The notes beneath the pieces were generated by a model. The model saw only the letters and a list, made by a program, of their open reading frames with translations, had not been told where the DNA came from and searched no databases. Below are positions 47,515 to 56,082 of a stretch of DNA of 56,082 bases, one piece after another. Origin of the DNA: Desulfurobacteriaceae bacterium (GTDB taxonomy: Bacteria; Aquificota; Aquificia; Desulfurobacteriales; Desulfurobacteriaceae); assembly GCA_026987115.1 (NCBI GenBank), contig JALSNF010000011.1:1-56082 (forward strand), written 5' to 3'. Each line of letters begins with the position of its first letter. The stretch's first letter is position 1. Both the position numbers and the translations under genes were made by a program.

Positions 47515-47957
47515 AGGCGTGTCTTCAAAGAGTAATTTCGGCAAAGGTGGTTGTTAACGGTGAGGTTGTAGGGGAAATCGGTAAAGGTATAGTTCTCCTT
47601 GTAGGCTTTGAGAAGGGAGACCTTCCCTCTTTCGTTGAAAAGCTTGCAGATAAGGTCGTTAACTTAAGGATTTTTGAAGACGAGCAGGGGAAAATGAACC
47701 TCTCTCTCCTTGATGTTAAGGGGGAGCTCCTTGTAGTTCCCAACTTCACCTTGGCAGCAGACTGTAAAAAAGGGAGGCGTCCAAGCTTCCAGTCCTCCGA
47801 AGAGCCTTCCCGTGCAGAGGAGATGTTTAACTTGTTAATTAACTCATTATCTTCATTTGGCCTTAAGTTGGAAAAGGGAATCTTCGGGGCAGATATGAAA
47901 GTTCACATAGTAAACGACGGCCCGGTAACTTTTATACTTACAAATAGGGAGCTCTAA
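47511..47957 (+). CDS. dtd: D-aminoacyl-tRNA deacylase
   Basis: Dtd removes D-amino acids from mischarged tRNA. MKACLQRVISAKVVVNGE is the classical N-terminus, so the ATG at 47511 is chosen over an in-frame upstream GTG. The active-site motif reads NFTLAADCKKGRRPSF where most bacterial enzymes have SQFTL, keeping the key FTL. The second motif is NDGPVTFIL with the chirality-checking Gly-Pro. At 148 aa the length is normal. The stop overlaps the mscS start (TAATG). Confidence 0.94.
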   Translation: MKACLQRVISAKVVVNGEVVGEIGKGIVLLVGFEKGDLPSFVEKLADKVVNLRIFEDEQGKMNLSLLDVKGELLVVPNFTLAADCKKGRRPSFQSSEEPSRAEEMFNLLINSLSSFGLKLEKGIFGADMKVHIVNDGPVTFILTNREL

Positions 47958-49108
47958 TGGGAGGAAGTGAGTTTCTCTCCTCTTTAAAAGTTCACCTTGA
48001 GGGAGCACTGCCCCCGTGGGTGAAGTTTGATTACTTGGTTGCCTTTTCCTTTTTCCTTTTAGCTCTCGTTTCCTTATGGGTTAGGCCCCTTTTTAAAAAA
48101 CTCCTTTTAAAGTTCTTCCTTAGAGACAAGCGTTTAACTAAGACTGAAAAGATACTTGTAAGCCTTTCAAGCTGGATTTCTTACTTCTTCTTTTTACTCT
48201 TTTTAAATTTTGCCCTTTTACAGTTCCCTTTAGGGAATTTCCTGAAGGTCCTTAACACTTTATTTTTCATTCTTTACACCATCATTATTACTTTCGTAGT
48301 TATGCGTTTAGTTGAGATTACCCTTGAAAAGCTCTCTCAAGGGGTAAAGAAAAAGGTTTCCCCTGAAGAGGCCCCTCTAGTTGATACCTACTACTCTATG
48401 ATTTCTAAGATTGCAAACATCTTCGTCGTTTTCGTTGCCTTAATAGCAGTTCTTGACAGGCTAGGCTTTAACGTTGCTTCCCTGATTACCTCTTTGGGAG
48501 TGGGCTCATTGGCCGTTGGTCTTGCTGCAAAGGATACCATAAAGAACTTTATTTCTGGGATACTCCTTGTTACAGACAGGCAGTTTAGGATAGGAGACAG
48601 GGTTTACATTAAGGACATAGGCGTTGAAGGCTACGTTTACGACATCGGCCTTAGGACTACCAGAATACTTACCGTTTCCGGTAATAACCTCATAACCGTC
48701 CCCAATTCAAAGCTTACAGAAGGGGTAATTGAGAACTCCCTTTACCCTGACCCTAAAGTTAAGGACTCTGTTGAGGTGGGAGTTGCATACGGAACTGACG
48801 TTAACAAAGTTAAGGAGCTCCTTTTAAAAGCCGTTTCAGGGATTCCTGGAGTCCTTTCAAACCCTTCACCTTCTGTTTACTTTACCCAGTTTGGAGAAAG
48901 TTCACTTATCTTTAAGCTCATCTACTACGTTAAGGAGAAGGACTTGGCCTTTAAAGTTAAGTCCCTTTTAAATGAGAGGATAAAGGAGCTCTTTGAAAGA
49001 GAGGGAATAGAGATTCCCTTTCCCCAAAGGGACGTTTGGTTTAGAAACCCTTTAACTTTAAGGGGACATAGTGGGAAGGCTTTTCAGCGTAAAGATGAGG
49101 AGCTCTAA
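47957..49108 (+). CDS. Small-conductance mechanosensitive channel, MscS family
   Basis: This channel relieves turgor on osmotic downshock. Four predicted membrane helices precede the pore helix SLGVGSLAVGLAAKDTIKNFISG, which contains the Gly/Ala-rich packing pattern of MscS TM3. The cytoplasmic beta domain (FRIGDRVYIKDIGVEGYVYDIGLRTTRIL, VPNSKLTEGVIEN) and alpha/beta end follow. At 383 aa it is larger than E. coli MscS (286), owing to extra N-terminal helices. Its last 38 bases overlap bioW. Confidence 0.93.
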   Translation: MGGSEFLSSLKVHLEGALPPWVKFDYLVAFSFFLLALVSLWVRPLFKKLLLKFFLRDKRLTKTEKILVSLSSWISYFFFLLFLNFALLQFPLGNFLKVLNTLFFILYTIIITFVVMRLVEITLEKLSQGVKKKVSPEEAPLVDTYYSMISKIANIFVVFVALIAVLDRLGFNVASLITSLGVGSLAVGLAAKDTIKNFISGILLVTDRQFRIGDRVYIKDIGVEGYVYDIGLRTTRILTVSGNNLITVPNSKLTEGVIENSLYPDPKVKDSVEVGVAYGTDVNKVKELLLKAVSGIPGVLSNPSPSVYFTQFGESSLIFKLIYYVKEKDLAFKVKSLLNERIKELFEREGIEIPFPQRDVWFRNPLTLRGHSGKAFQRKDEEL

Positions 49109-49841
49109 AGGTGGAGCCCACCTTTGCGGGGCAGAGGCCATAGTTGACGAAAGTTCTATCTCTAAAGCCGTCTATTCCTTCGTTAAGAGGGCTCTTTCTT
49201 CAAAGAGGGGAATTCCAGACTTTGTAAACCTTAAAGTGGAAGCCGTTAAGCAAGAACCTATTTACTCTCCCCTCCTTCCCGTTTTTCACGTTAGTCAACC
49301 CCTAAGGGAAGTACTGGTTAAGCTCTTTAAATTGGCTTCTATTCCTCCATCTTTGGGACTTAGCTTCTACTCCCTCCTTTTAAAAGGGCCTTCCCCTACG
49401 GGGGGAGTTATGAGGGGAGCTCTGATAGTTGAAGTTCCCTCTGGGAAAAGGCTTGAGCCTGATAAGTTTAAAGGGGTTAGGGCTTCTTGCTTGGGGATTA
49501 CCTCTAGAGCTCTCGGTGAACTTAAAGAAAAGGCCGGCAAGTTTTACACTGATAGACTTAAAGATGCCTTGGTTTTAACCAGCAAGATATGTTCTTATCC
49601 TGGTGTTTTGGGGGAGCTCTGCGTGTCAGACGACCCAGACTACACAACAGGCTACTTCTCTATTCCCAAAATTGGCTACTTTAGACTTTTTAACTTAAAG
49701 CCTTACGGCCTTTCAAAGGGGGGAAGAGTTATCTTTGTCAGCCGTAATTTGGAAGTTCCTCCCTTTATTGACTATCTTAAAAATTCGCCCTTTATTGGGA
49801 GCTCTTTTCCAGGCTACTATTTTGAGCTTCCCTTTCGGTAA
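49071..49841 (+). CDS. bioW: 6-carboxyhexanoate-CoA ligase (pimeloyl-CoA synthetase) BioW
   Basis: BioW activates pimelate to pimeloyl-CoA for biotin synthesis. Hallmarks are the N-terminal LFSVKMRSSKGGAHLCGAE, GALIVEVPSGKRLEPDKFKGVRAS, ALVLTSKICSYPGVLGELCVSDDPDYTTGYF (split by family consensus at SDDPDYTTGY) and GGRVIFVS. At 256 aa it matches the family, which is known from Aquifex. The GTG start lies inside mscS; starting later would lose SVKMR. No other bio gene is adjacent. The 3' end overlaps the convergent bactofilin gene by 50 bases. Confidence 0.9.
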   Translation: MGRLFSVKMRSSKGGAHLCGAEAIVDESSISKAVYSFVKRALSSKRGIPDFVNLKVEAVKQEPIYSPLLPVFHVSQPLREVLVKLFKLASIPPSLGLSFYSLLLKGPSPTGGVMRGALIVEVPSGKRLEPDKFKGVRASCLGITSRALGELKEKAGKFYTDRLKDALVLTSKICSYPGVLGELCVSDDPDYTTGYFSIPKIGYFRLFNLKPYGLSKGGRVIFVSRNLEVPPFIDYLKNSPFIGSSFPGYYFELPFR

Positions 49842-50181
49842 ACTCCCCGCACCTAAGGTTTCCCTCTACTGAAGCTCCCTCCTCCACCGACAGCTCCTTA
49901 ACGTCAACGCTTCCCTTTAACTTGGCGCTACTTTTTATCTGAGCTTCTTTTGCAACTATGTCCCCGTTAATATTCCCCATTACTATTACTTTTTCAGCCT
50001 TTATGTTTCCATTAACTTTTGCACTTTCTCCAAAGATTAGGAAGTCCCCTTCAACATTTCCTTCAACAACTCCGTCTATCCTTACCTTTCCTTGAGCGTA
50101 TATGTTCCCTTCAACTTTCAGCTCTGGAGATAGAATGCTCTTTACCTCTTCTTTGTCCCTGTTATCCCTTTTCTTTAACAC
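49792..50181 (-). CDS. Bactofilin
   Basis: Bactofilins form nucleotide-free filaments made of a right-handed beta helix and position envelope enzymes. Residues about 18-110 show the repeated short strands with small and beta-branched residues (VEGNIYAQGKVRIDGVVEGNV, AKVNGNIKAEKVIVMGNINGDI, AKLKGSVDVKELSVEEGASVEGNL). N- and C-terminal tails are charged and disordered. It follows an M23 peptidase gene with a 20-base overlap, a recurring bactofilin-LytM pair in shape-determining loci. GTG start six bases after GAGG. The 3' end overlaps bioW on the other strand. Confidence 0.93.
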   Translation of the reverse strand: MLKKRDNRDKEEVKSILSPELKVEGNIYAQGKVRIDGVVEGNVEGDFLIFGESAKVNGNIKAEKVIVMGNINGDIVAKEAQIKSSAKLKGSVDVKELSVEEGASVEGNLRCGEFTEREAQNSSLEKSSQ

Positions 50182-51046
50182 CTTTTACCTCTACGAAAGG
50201 TAGCGGGTTTAGCACCTTACTTCCCCACTTTACCGAATAGTGAAGGTGAGGGCCTGTGCTCCTTCCGGAGCTCCCCATTAAACCTATAATCATTCCCCTT
50301 TCAACTCTCTGGCCTTTAAACACCGTAATCTTTGATAGGTGTCCGTAAAAAGTTTCAAAGCCGTTATCGTGCCGTATCTCCACGCACCTTCCTAAAAGTC
50401 CACACCAGCCTGCCTTTATCACTATCCCGTCTGCGGTAGCCCTGACAGGGGTTCCCCACCTGTTTGCTATGTCAAGTCCAAGGTGAAATTCAAGCCTGCC
50501 CGTTATGGGGTTCCTCCTTAAGCCAAAACCTGAAGTTATCCTACCCTCTGTAGGATAGCCCATAGGGGTTCCTCTAAAGTCTTTTATTAGCTTGTCTATC
50601 CCTGAAATCAAGCTGTTTAGGTCAATGTTACTGTCGGTTAACACCTTTTCTATAGGAACTGCAGTTCCACCTTCTCCCCTTTTAACTTTTATAAACCCCG
50701 TTTTCTCTATAAGGGAGTTAATAAGCTCAAGCCTCTTTGCAAGCTCCTTTACAGTCTCTTCTTTCTCTTTAGTTAACTTTTCAACCTTTCCCCTTAGGTT
50801 ATTGTTTTCCTCGTTAACTTTAGAGAGTTCCCTTTCTAAAAGAGCTACTTTTTCTTTAAGCTCTCTCTTCTCCTTAAGGCTTTCCGCTCTCTCCTTTAAG
50901 GAGATTAAGGAAAGAGCACTTAAAGAGAAGAAAGAAAGTAATCCCAGTAAACTTACAGTCTTAATAAGTTTCTTTGAGACTTTTAGCCTTTTGTAGTTTC
51001 CCAACTCGTCCTTAATAACTATTAGCTCTATCTTATCCCTTGCCAT
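50162..51046 (-). CDS. M23 family (LytM) peptidoglycan peptidase with coiled coil
   Basis: This is a membrane-anchored murein endopeptidase. It has a short cytoplasmic part, one membrane helix (TVSLLGLLSFFSLSALSLISL, 30-50), a coiled coil (50-115), a linker and the M23 domain (about 165-285). The zinc site is complete: His188 and Asp192 in HLGLD, and His267/His269 in HLHY. It should therefore cut cross-links in the periplasm and be localised by the co-encoded bactofilin. It begins 20 bases after mnmE. Confidence 0.93.
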   Translation of the reverse strand: MARDKIELIVIKDELGNYKRLKVSKKLIKTVSLLGLLSFFSLSALSLISLKERAESLKEKRELKEKVALLERELSKVNEENNNLRGKVEKLTKEKEETVKELAKRLELINSLIEKTGFIKVKRGEGGTAVPIEKVLTDSNIDLNSLISGIDKLIKDFRGTPMGYPTEGRITSGFGLRRNPITGRLEFHLGLDIANRWGTPVRATADGIVIKAGWCGLLGRCVEIRHDNGFETFYGHLSKITVFKGQRVERGMIIGLMGSSGRSTGPHLHYSVKWGSKVLNPLPFVEVKGVKEKG

Positions 51047-51066
51047 TGGTCTTACCTTCTAGAGTG

Positions 51067-52461
51067 CTATTTCCCTATGCAGAAGCGGGAAAATATTATA
51101 TCAAACATGTCTTCGGTGGTAATCTTTCCCACTATCATACCTAACTTTTCAAGGGCTTCGTTTAAGTCAATTGATAAGAACTCTGGGGATTCAAACCCTT
51201 CATCTAAGCTCTTTAAAACCCTTTCAAGGGCTCCTTTAGCCTCCTCTAAAAGTCTCTTCTGTCTTTCGCTGGTTATTAAAGGCTCTTCTTTCCCTAAAAC
51301 GGCCTCAGGTTCTATCATTACAAGCTCTAAAATCTTTTCCGTTAACTCTTCAATGCCCTTTTCTTCCTTGGCGCTAACTTCAACACACTTTTTAAATCCC
51401 TTTAAGTCGCTACACTTAACCTTTAACCCTAAGTCTCTCTTGTTTACAACTGCTATTACGTTTTCCTTTCCCTTTAAGTGGTTAAGGATTTTTAAATCCT
51501 CTTCGGTTAGCCCCTTTGAACCGTCAACTACAAAAAGGATAACGTCTGCTTCTCTTAGCTTCTCTAAGCTCCTTTTAATTCCTATCCTTTCTACTTTTTC
51601 TAAGGTTTCCCTTATCCCTGCAGTGTCTATAAGCCTTAATGGGATTCCTTTTAGGGTTATGCTCTCTTCTATAATGTCTCTTGTAGTTCCCGGTATTTCC
51701 GTTACTATTGCCCTTTCCTCTTTTAAAAGGGCGTTTAGGAGAGAAGACTTACCTACGTTTGGCCTTCCCACTATGGCTACTTTAATCCCCTCTCTTATTA
51801 ACTTACCTTCTTCGTAGCTTTCTATGAGTTTCTTTAGCTTATCTAGGGCTTCTAAAATTTTCCCCTTAACCTGCCCTTTTTCTAGTATCTCAATTTCTTC
51901 TTCCGGAAAGTCAACTGCCGCTTCTATGTAGGCCTTAAGCTCTAATAGGTTGTCCCTTAACTCCTCTATTTTCTTTGACAAGTTCCCTTCTAGCTGTTTA
52001 AGTGCTACCTTTGCTTCAACTTCGCTCTTTGCCTCTATCAGTTGGTTTATGGCTTCGGCCTGAGTTAGGTCAATCTTCCCGTTAATAAAGGCCCTCATCG
52101 TAAACTCTCCAGGTTCAGCAAGGCGAGCTCCTTTTTTTAAAACCTCCCTAAGTATTTTCCTCACTACTACTATTCCCCCGTGGCTGTGTATCTCTACTAC
52201 GTCTTCTCCGGTAAAGCTTCTTGGGCCTTTCATGTAAACTGCTAAAACTTCATCTATCGGTTCTTCAAACTCGTTAACGACCAGTCCGTAGTACATTTTC
52301 CTCTCTTCAAAGGTTTCCTTTCTCTCCCCTTTCTTCGTCCTAAAGAGCTCCTTTAGTATCTTTAAAGCTTTTTTCCCTGAAATCCTTACAATTCCGATAG
52401 CTCCTTTCCCTACGGGAGTTCCTATTGCCGCTATCGTGTCTTCACACATGTAGTCTCTCAT
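51067..52461 (-). CDS. mnmE: tRNA modification GTPase MnmE
   Basis: MnmE works with MnmG to install the cmnm5 group on wobble uridine-34. The folate-binding N domain begins DTIAAIGTPVGKGAIGIVRISG, then a helical domain, the inserted G domain (GRPNVGKSSLLNAL, EIPGTTRDII, DTAGIRET, NKRD) and the C-terminal FDIIFSRFCIGK with its essential cysteine. 464 aa is normal. AGGAGG upstream supports the ATG at 52461, four codons before the usual beginning. Confidence 0.96.
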   Translation of the reverse strand: MRDYMCEDTIAAIGTPVGKGAIGIVRISGKKALKILKELFRTKKGERKETFEERKMYYGLVVNEFEEPIDEVLAVYMKGPRSFTGEDVVEIHSHGGIVVVRKILREVLKKGARLAEPGEFTMRAFINGKIDLTQAEAINQLIEAKSEVEAKVALKQLEGNLSKKIEELRDNLLELKAYIEAAVDFPEEEIEILEKGQVKGKILEALDKLKKLIESYEEGKLIREGIKVAIVGRPNVGKSSLLNALLKEERAIVTEIPGTTRDIIEESITLKGIPLRLIDTAGIRETLEKVERIGIKRSLEKLREADVILFVVDGSKGLTEEDLKILNHLKGKENVIAVVNKRDLGLKVKCSDLKGFKKCVEVSAKEEKGIEELTEKILELVMIEPEAVLGKEEPLITSERQKRLLEEAKGALERVLKSLDEGFESPEFLSIDLNEALEKLGMIVGKITTEDMFDIIFSRFCIGK

Positions 52462-52475
52462 CTTTCCTCCTTTAC

Positions 52476-52484
52476 TGTTATACT
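52476..52484. promoter_or_regulatory. Shared -10 region of the divergent glmS / mnmE promoters
   Basis: On the plus strand TGTTATACT (52476-52484) is an extended -10 box for glmS. On the minus strand TATAAC (52482-52477) is a -10 box for mnmE over the same bases. The whole divergent gap is 50 bp, so the two promoters must compete or share one open complex. Confidence 0.45.
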
Positions 52485-52511
52485 AACTAAAAATTTTTTG
52501 TTGAGGTTTCT

Positions 52512-54338
52512 ATGTGTGGCATAGTGGGTTATGTAGGGAAAGATAATGCCAAGAGCGTTCTTGTTGAAAGCCTCAAGAGGCTTGAGTATAGAGGTTATGA
52601 TTCTGCAGGAGTAGCCCTCTTAACAGATGAGGGAATAAGGACCTTTAAGAAAGTAGGGAAGATTAGGGACTTTCAGGTAGAGCTCAATAAAATTAATCTC
52701 TACTCAAACATAGGAATTGCCCATACCAGATGGGCTACCCACGGTAAACCTGTCATCAACAACGCTCACCCTCACTTAAGCTGCGATGGTAAAGTTGCCC
52801 TTGTCCACAACGGCATTATTGAAAACTATTCTTCTTTAAAGGAGGAGCTCCTTTCAAAGGGACACAACTTCGTTTCTGATACCGATACGGAGGTTATTGT
52901 TCACTTAATTGAAGAGGAGTTAAAGTCGGAAAACTCTTTCTTCTCTGCCTTCTTAAAAGCTTTAAGTAGGTTAAAGGGCTCTTTTGCTATTTCGGTTATT
53001 ACCGTTTTAGAACCGGACAAAGTTTTCTGTGCCAGGAAGGACAGTCCCCTTGTAGTTGGCCTTGGCGATGGTGAAAACTTCGTCGCTTCTGACGTTCCCG
53101 CTTTCCTTCCCTATACCAACAGGGTGGTTTTCCTTGAAGATGGGGAGGTTGCCGTTTTGTCTAAAGACGAGGTCTCTTTCTACGATTTCTCCGGAGTTCC
53201 CCTTAGCAAGGAGGTTATGACCGTTCCTTGGTCTATATCTCAAGCCGAAAAGGGAGGCTACAAGCACTTTATGCTTAAGGAGATTTATGAGCAGCCAAAG
53301 GCCGTTGCCGACGCCATTAGGGGAAACAGTGGTTGGTTTGAGGAGGGAGCTCCTTTAGACTTTAACTTTGAGCAGTTAGAGGGAATACATATAGTTGCCT
53401 GTGGTACTTCCTACCACGCCGGCTTGATTGCTAAGTTCTACATAGAGAGCTTTTCAAGGGTTCCCGTTAATGTAGATTACGCTTCAGAATTTCGCTATAG
53501 AGACCCTGTTATATCTGACAAGACCCTAATAGTTGGGATAACCCAGTCGGGAGAGACGGCAGATACCTTGGCAGCTTTAAGGCTTGGCAAGGAAAGGGGA
53601 GCTACTACCTTAGCAATCTGCAACGTTATAGGTTCAACGGCAACTAGGGAAGCAGACGGAACTATATACACTTATGCAGGGCCTGAAATAAGCGTAGCTT
53701 CAACAAAGGCTTTTACTACACAGCTTACTTCGCTGTTTTTGTTTGCCCTTTGGTTAGGGAAAGTAAGGGGAGCTCTTAAGCAGGAGGAGTTTGAAAGCCT
53801 ATATGGGGAGCTCCTTGAGCTTCCCTCAAAGCTTGAGTCCTTTTTAAATACAGAGAGAAAAGAGGGAACTGTTAAAGAGCTTGCCCTTAACTTCTATAAG
53901 GCTAAAGACGTTTTATACCTTGGGAGGCACGTTAACTATCCTATTGCCCTTGAAGGAGCCCTTAAACTTAAAGAGATTTCATACATACACGCAGAAGGAT
54001 ATCCCTCTGGAGAGATGAAGCACGGTCCTATTGCCCTCATAGATGAAAGGATGCCTGTTATCTTCCTTGCTACGAAAGGAAGAGTTTATGAGAAGGTGGT
54101 TTCCAACATGGAGGAGGTAAAAGCGAGAAAAGGTAAGGTAATTTCAGTTTTAAACCCTTCGTGCAAAGAGGCGAATAACCTTACAGATTACCCTATTTAC
54201 GTTCCTGAAGTTAACGAGTTCCTCTCTCCTATTTTAAATGTTGTTCCTTTACAGCTTTTCGCCTATTACATTGCCGACTTTTTAGGTTATGAGGTTGACC
54301 AGCCTAGGAACTTAGCAAAAAGCGTTACCGTGGAGTAG
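52512..54338 (+). CDS. glmS: Glutamine-fructose-6-phosphate aminotransferase GlmS
   Basis: GlmS makes glucosamine-6-phosphate, the entry to UDP-GlcNAc and peptidoglycan. The class II glutaminase domain starts at Cys2 (MCGIVGYVG) with RWATHGKP and HNGIIENY. Two SIS domains follow (ACGTSYHAG, TQSGETADTLAAL, STKAFTTQ and LGRHVNYPIALEGALKLKEI, EGYPSGEMKHGP). The end LAKSVTVE is the conserved C-terminal tail. At 608 aa it is complete. The 5' leader is far too short for a glmS ribozyme. Confidence 0.97.
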   Translation: MCGIVGYVGKDNAKSVLVESLKRLEYRGYDSAGVALLTDEGIRTFKKVGKIRDFQVELNKINLYSNIGIAHTRWATHGKPVINNAHPHLSCDGKVALVHNGIIENYSSLKEELLSKGHNFVSDTDTEVIVHLIEEELKSENSFFSAFLKALSRLKGSFAISVITVLEPDKVFCARKDSPLVVGLGDGENFVASDVPAFLPYTNRVVFLEDGEVAVLSKDEVSFYDFSGVPLSKEVMTVPWSISQAEKGGYKHFMLKEIYEQPKAVADAIRGNSGWFEEGAPLDFNFEQLEGIHIVACGTSYHAGLIAKFYIESFSRVPVNVDYASEFRYRDPVISDKTLIVGITQSGETADTLAALRLGKERGATTLAICNVIGSTATREADGTIYTYAGPEISVASTKAFTTQLTSLFLFALWLGKVRGALKQEEFESLYGELLELPSKLESFLNTERKEGTVKELALNFYKAKDVLYLGRHVNYPIALEGALKLKEISYIHAEGYPSGEMKHGPIALIDERMPVIFLATKGRVYEKVVSNMEEVKARKGKVISVLNPSCKEANNLTDYPIYVPEVNEFLSPILNVVPLQLFAYYIADFLGYEVDQPRNLAKSVTVE

Positions 54339-54340
54339 TT

Positions 54341-55192
54341 ATGGAGACTGCTGTTCTGCTTATCTCTTGTCCGGATAGAAGAGGGATACTTGCAGAAATT
54401 ACCGGCTTTATAGCTAAAAACAACGGAAACATCATCCATGCAGACCAGCACATAGACTTTCAGAAAGGCATTTTCTTTATGAGAATAGAGTGGGAACTTG
54501 AAGGGTTTTCCCTTAAAAAGTCCGAGATAGAGAAAGCCTTTAAGCCTATTGCCGAGAAATTTCACATAAATTATCAACTACACTTTAGCGATGAAGTTCA
54601 AAACGTTGCCGTTTTCGTTTCAAAGTATGACCACTGTCTCTATGAGCTCCTTTACCGTTTTAAGGTTGGAGACCTAAAGGGGAATTTAAAGTTAGTAATA
54701 AGCAACCACGAAGACCTAAGAGAGACCGTTGAGACTTTCGGAATTCCTTTTTACTACTTTCCTGTCAGTAAAGAGAACAAAAGGGAAGTTGAAGGAGAGG
54801 AAATTGAGCTTTTAAAGAGAGAGAACATAAACTTAGTAGTTTTAGCACGCTACATGCAGATACTTTCGGGTAGGTTTGTGAACACCTTTAGGAACAGGAT
54901 AATAAACATCCACCACTCCTTCCTTCCTGCCTTTGTTGGAGCAAAACCTTACCACAGAGCTTACGAAAGGGGAGTAAAGATAATAGGAGCAACAAGCCAC
55001 TACGTTACCGAGGAGCTTGACCAAGGTCCTATAATTGAGCAAGATGTCGTTAGGGTAAGCCACAGGGACACTCTTGAGGAGATGATAAAGAAAGGAAGGG
55101 ACTTAGAGAAGCTCGTTCTTGCACGGGCGGTTAAGTGGCACCTTGAGAATAAAATTCTCGTTTACGATAACAAGACAGTTATCTTTGATTAG
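54341..55192 (+). CDS. purU: Formyltetrahydrofolate deformylase PurU
   Basis: PurU hydrolyses 10-formyl-THF to formate and THF, balancing one-carbon units and supplying formate. An N-terminal ACT domain (AVLLISCPDRRGILAEITGFI, DQHID, FFMRIEWE) is followed by the formyltransferase-fold domain with NLVVLARYMQILSG, NIHHSFLPAFVGAKPYHRA and LDQGPIIEQD containing the catalytic Asn/His/Asp set. At 283 aa the length is standard. It starts 2 bases after glmS and converges on hisG with a 14-base overlap. Confidence 0.95.
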   Translation: METAVLLISCPDRRGILAEITGFIAKNNGNIIHADQHIDFQKGIFFMRIEWELEGFSLKKSEIEKAFKPIAEKFHINYQLHFSDEVQNVAVFVSKYDHCLYELLYRFKVGDLKGNLKLVISNHEDLRETVETFGIPFYYFPVSKENKREVEGEEIELLKRENINLVVLARYMQILSGRFVNTFRNRIINIHHSFLPAFVGAKPYHRAYERGVKIIGATSHYVTEELDQGPIIEQDVVRVSHRDTLEEMIKKGRDLEKLVLARAVKWHLENKILVYDNKTVIFD

Positions 55193-55817
55193 CTATAACT
55201 TCCTTCATCTTCTCTATTATGGGCTTTATCTTGCCGTATTTTGTCTTTAAACTTGCCCTATTTACTACTAGCCTTGCGGTTGAGTTAAGGATTACGTCAA
55301 CTTCCCTTAATCCGTTTTCCCTTAAAGTTGTCCCAGTTTGAACGAGGTCAACTATCCTGTCTGAAAGGCCAACTAAAGGTGCAAGCTCAACAGAGCCGTA
55401 AAGCACTATTATTTCAGGGTGTATTCCTTTGCTTCTAAAGTAAGAGTCTGTGGTTTTAGGGTATTTGGTTGCCACCCTTATTGAGGAGAGCTTTTCCAAA
55501 TCGTAAGGTTCTTCTATGTTTACAGGTTCGGCAACGCTTAACCTACATTTACCAAAGCCAAGGTCAAGGGGTTCATACAGTTCATACCCTTTTTCCTCTA
55601 TTACATCCTTTCCTGCGATTCCTACGTCTGCGGCTCCGTAATAAACGTAAGTTGGAACGTCCATAGGTTTAACAAGGAGGAACTTGAACCCTCCTTTTCT
55701 AAATACAAGTTTCCTGCTTTCTTTTAATGTCTCTTCTGCGTCTATCTGACACTTTAATAGGAACTTAACGCTCTCCTTTAAAAGCCTTCCTTTAGGTAGT
55801 GCAAAGGTTATTTCCAT
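55179..55817 (-). CDS. hisG: ATP phosphoribosyltransferase, short form
   Basis: HisG catalyses the first step of histidine synthesis. It has ALPKGRLLKESVKFL, DVPTYVYYGAADVGIAGKDVIEE, IRVATKYPKTTDSYF and the PRPP loop DLVQTGTTLRENGL. At 212 aa it lacks the C-terminal regulatory domain, so it is the short form that needs HisZ; no hisZ gene is in the window. Together with murA upstream (11-base gap) it forms a leftward pair. Confidence 0.96.
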   Translation of the reverse strand: MEITFALPKGRLLKESVKFLLKCQIDAEETLKESRKLVFRKGGFKFLLVKPMDVPTYVYYGAADVGIAGKDVIEEKGYELYEPLDLGFGKCRLSVAEPVNIEEPYDLEKLSSIRVATKYPKTTDSYFRSKGIHPEIIVLYGSVELAPLVGLSDRIVDLVQTGTTLRENGLREVDVILNSTARLVVNRASLKTKYGKIKPIIEKMKEVIANQR

Positions 55818-55828
55818 ACTTAACGCTC

Positions 55829-56082
<254 letters not shown>

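Noticed and set aside
52485-52511. A glmS ribozyme upstream of glmS
   Set aside because: The whole gap to the divergent mnmE gene is 50 bp, far too short for the ribozyme fold.

Overview
The window is a densely packed chromosomal stretch of a thermophilic, Gram-negative-type bacterium. My best guess is the phylum Aquificota, family Desulfurobacteriaceae (Thermovibrio/Desulfurobacterium-like). This rests on Lys/Glu-rich proteins, very short or overlapping gene junctions, a BioW-type pimeloyl-CoA ligase, a short HisG, a MoaC-MoaB fusion, an aldehyde:ferredoxin-oxidoreductase-family enzyme and a CheZ/CheV chemotaxis set. No ribosomal RNA or conserved marker set is present, so this is inference. 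I see no tRNA, rRNA, transposase or prophage gene.

Layout. 1-342: leader-proximal end of a CRISPR array, transcribed leftward, whose older spacers are copies of one sequence; 343-531 is its leader. 538-6514 (+): transglutaminase-like protein, an unknown 80-aa protein, tsaD, a DUF123 protein, trpD and ftsY. 6501-12018 (-): a zinc-ribbon protein, then a tight operon moaCB-mobA-moaE-like-msrB-ABC ATPase-two MacB-type permeases. 12126-14297 (+): ligA. 14294-24054 (-): an eight-gene efflux operon headed by a TetR repressor, with an MFS pump and an ABC-2 pump around a single TolC channel. 24152-26164 (+): a tungsten/molybdenum AOR-family enzyme, followed by a convergent second TetR gene that diverges from moaA.

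26937-35071 (+): moaA, two small membrane proteins, then a compact wall/division cluster murE-murF-ddl-ftsQ-ftsA-ftsZ. This runs with only a 58-bp gap into a chemotaxis cluster (35130-41387): cheZ-cheA-cheW-soluble MCP-cheV-cheY. 41384-45111 (-): a class IV PLP enzyme, an SQR-like flavoprotein, recO and ychF. 45246-49841 (+): HAD phosphatase, UbiA-type prenyltransferase, MarC protein, dtd, MscS channel and bioW. 49792-52461 (-): mnmE, M23 peptidase and bactofilin. 52512-55192 (+): glmS and purU. 55179-56082 (-): hisG and the 3' end of murA.

How the genes fit together. Molybdopterin genes (moaCB, mobA, moaE-like, moaA) flank a likely W/Mo enzyme. Wall-precursor synthesis (glmS, murA, murE, murF, ddl), wall remodelling (bactofilin plus M23) and division (ftsQAZ) are well represented. 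The most striking window-wide signal is the hexamer GAGCTC, which I counted by eye roughly 130 times, in all reading frames and in genes on both strands. Chance would give about ten. It resembles a highly iterated palindrome. Non-canonical starts are likely for two genes (ATT for the DUF123 protein, CTG for mobA).
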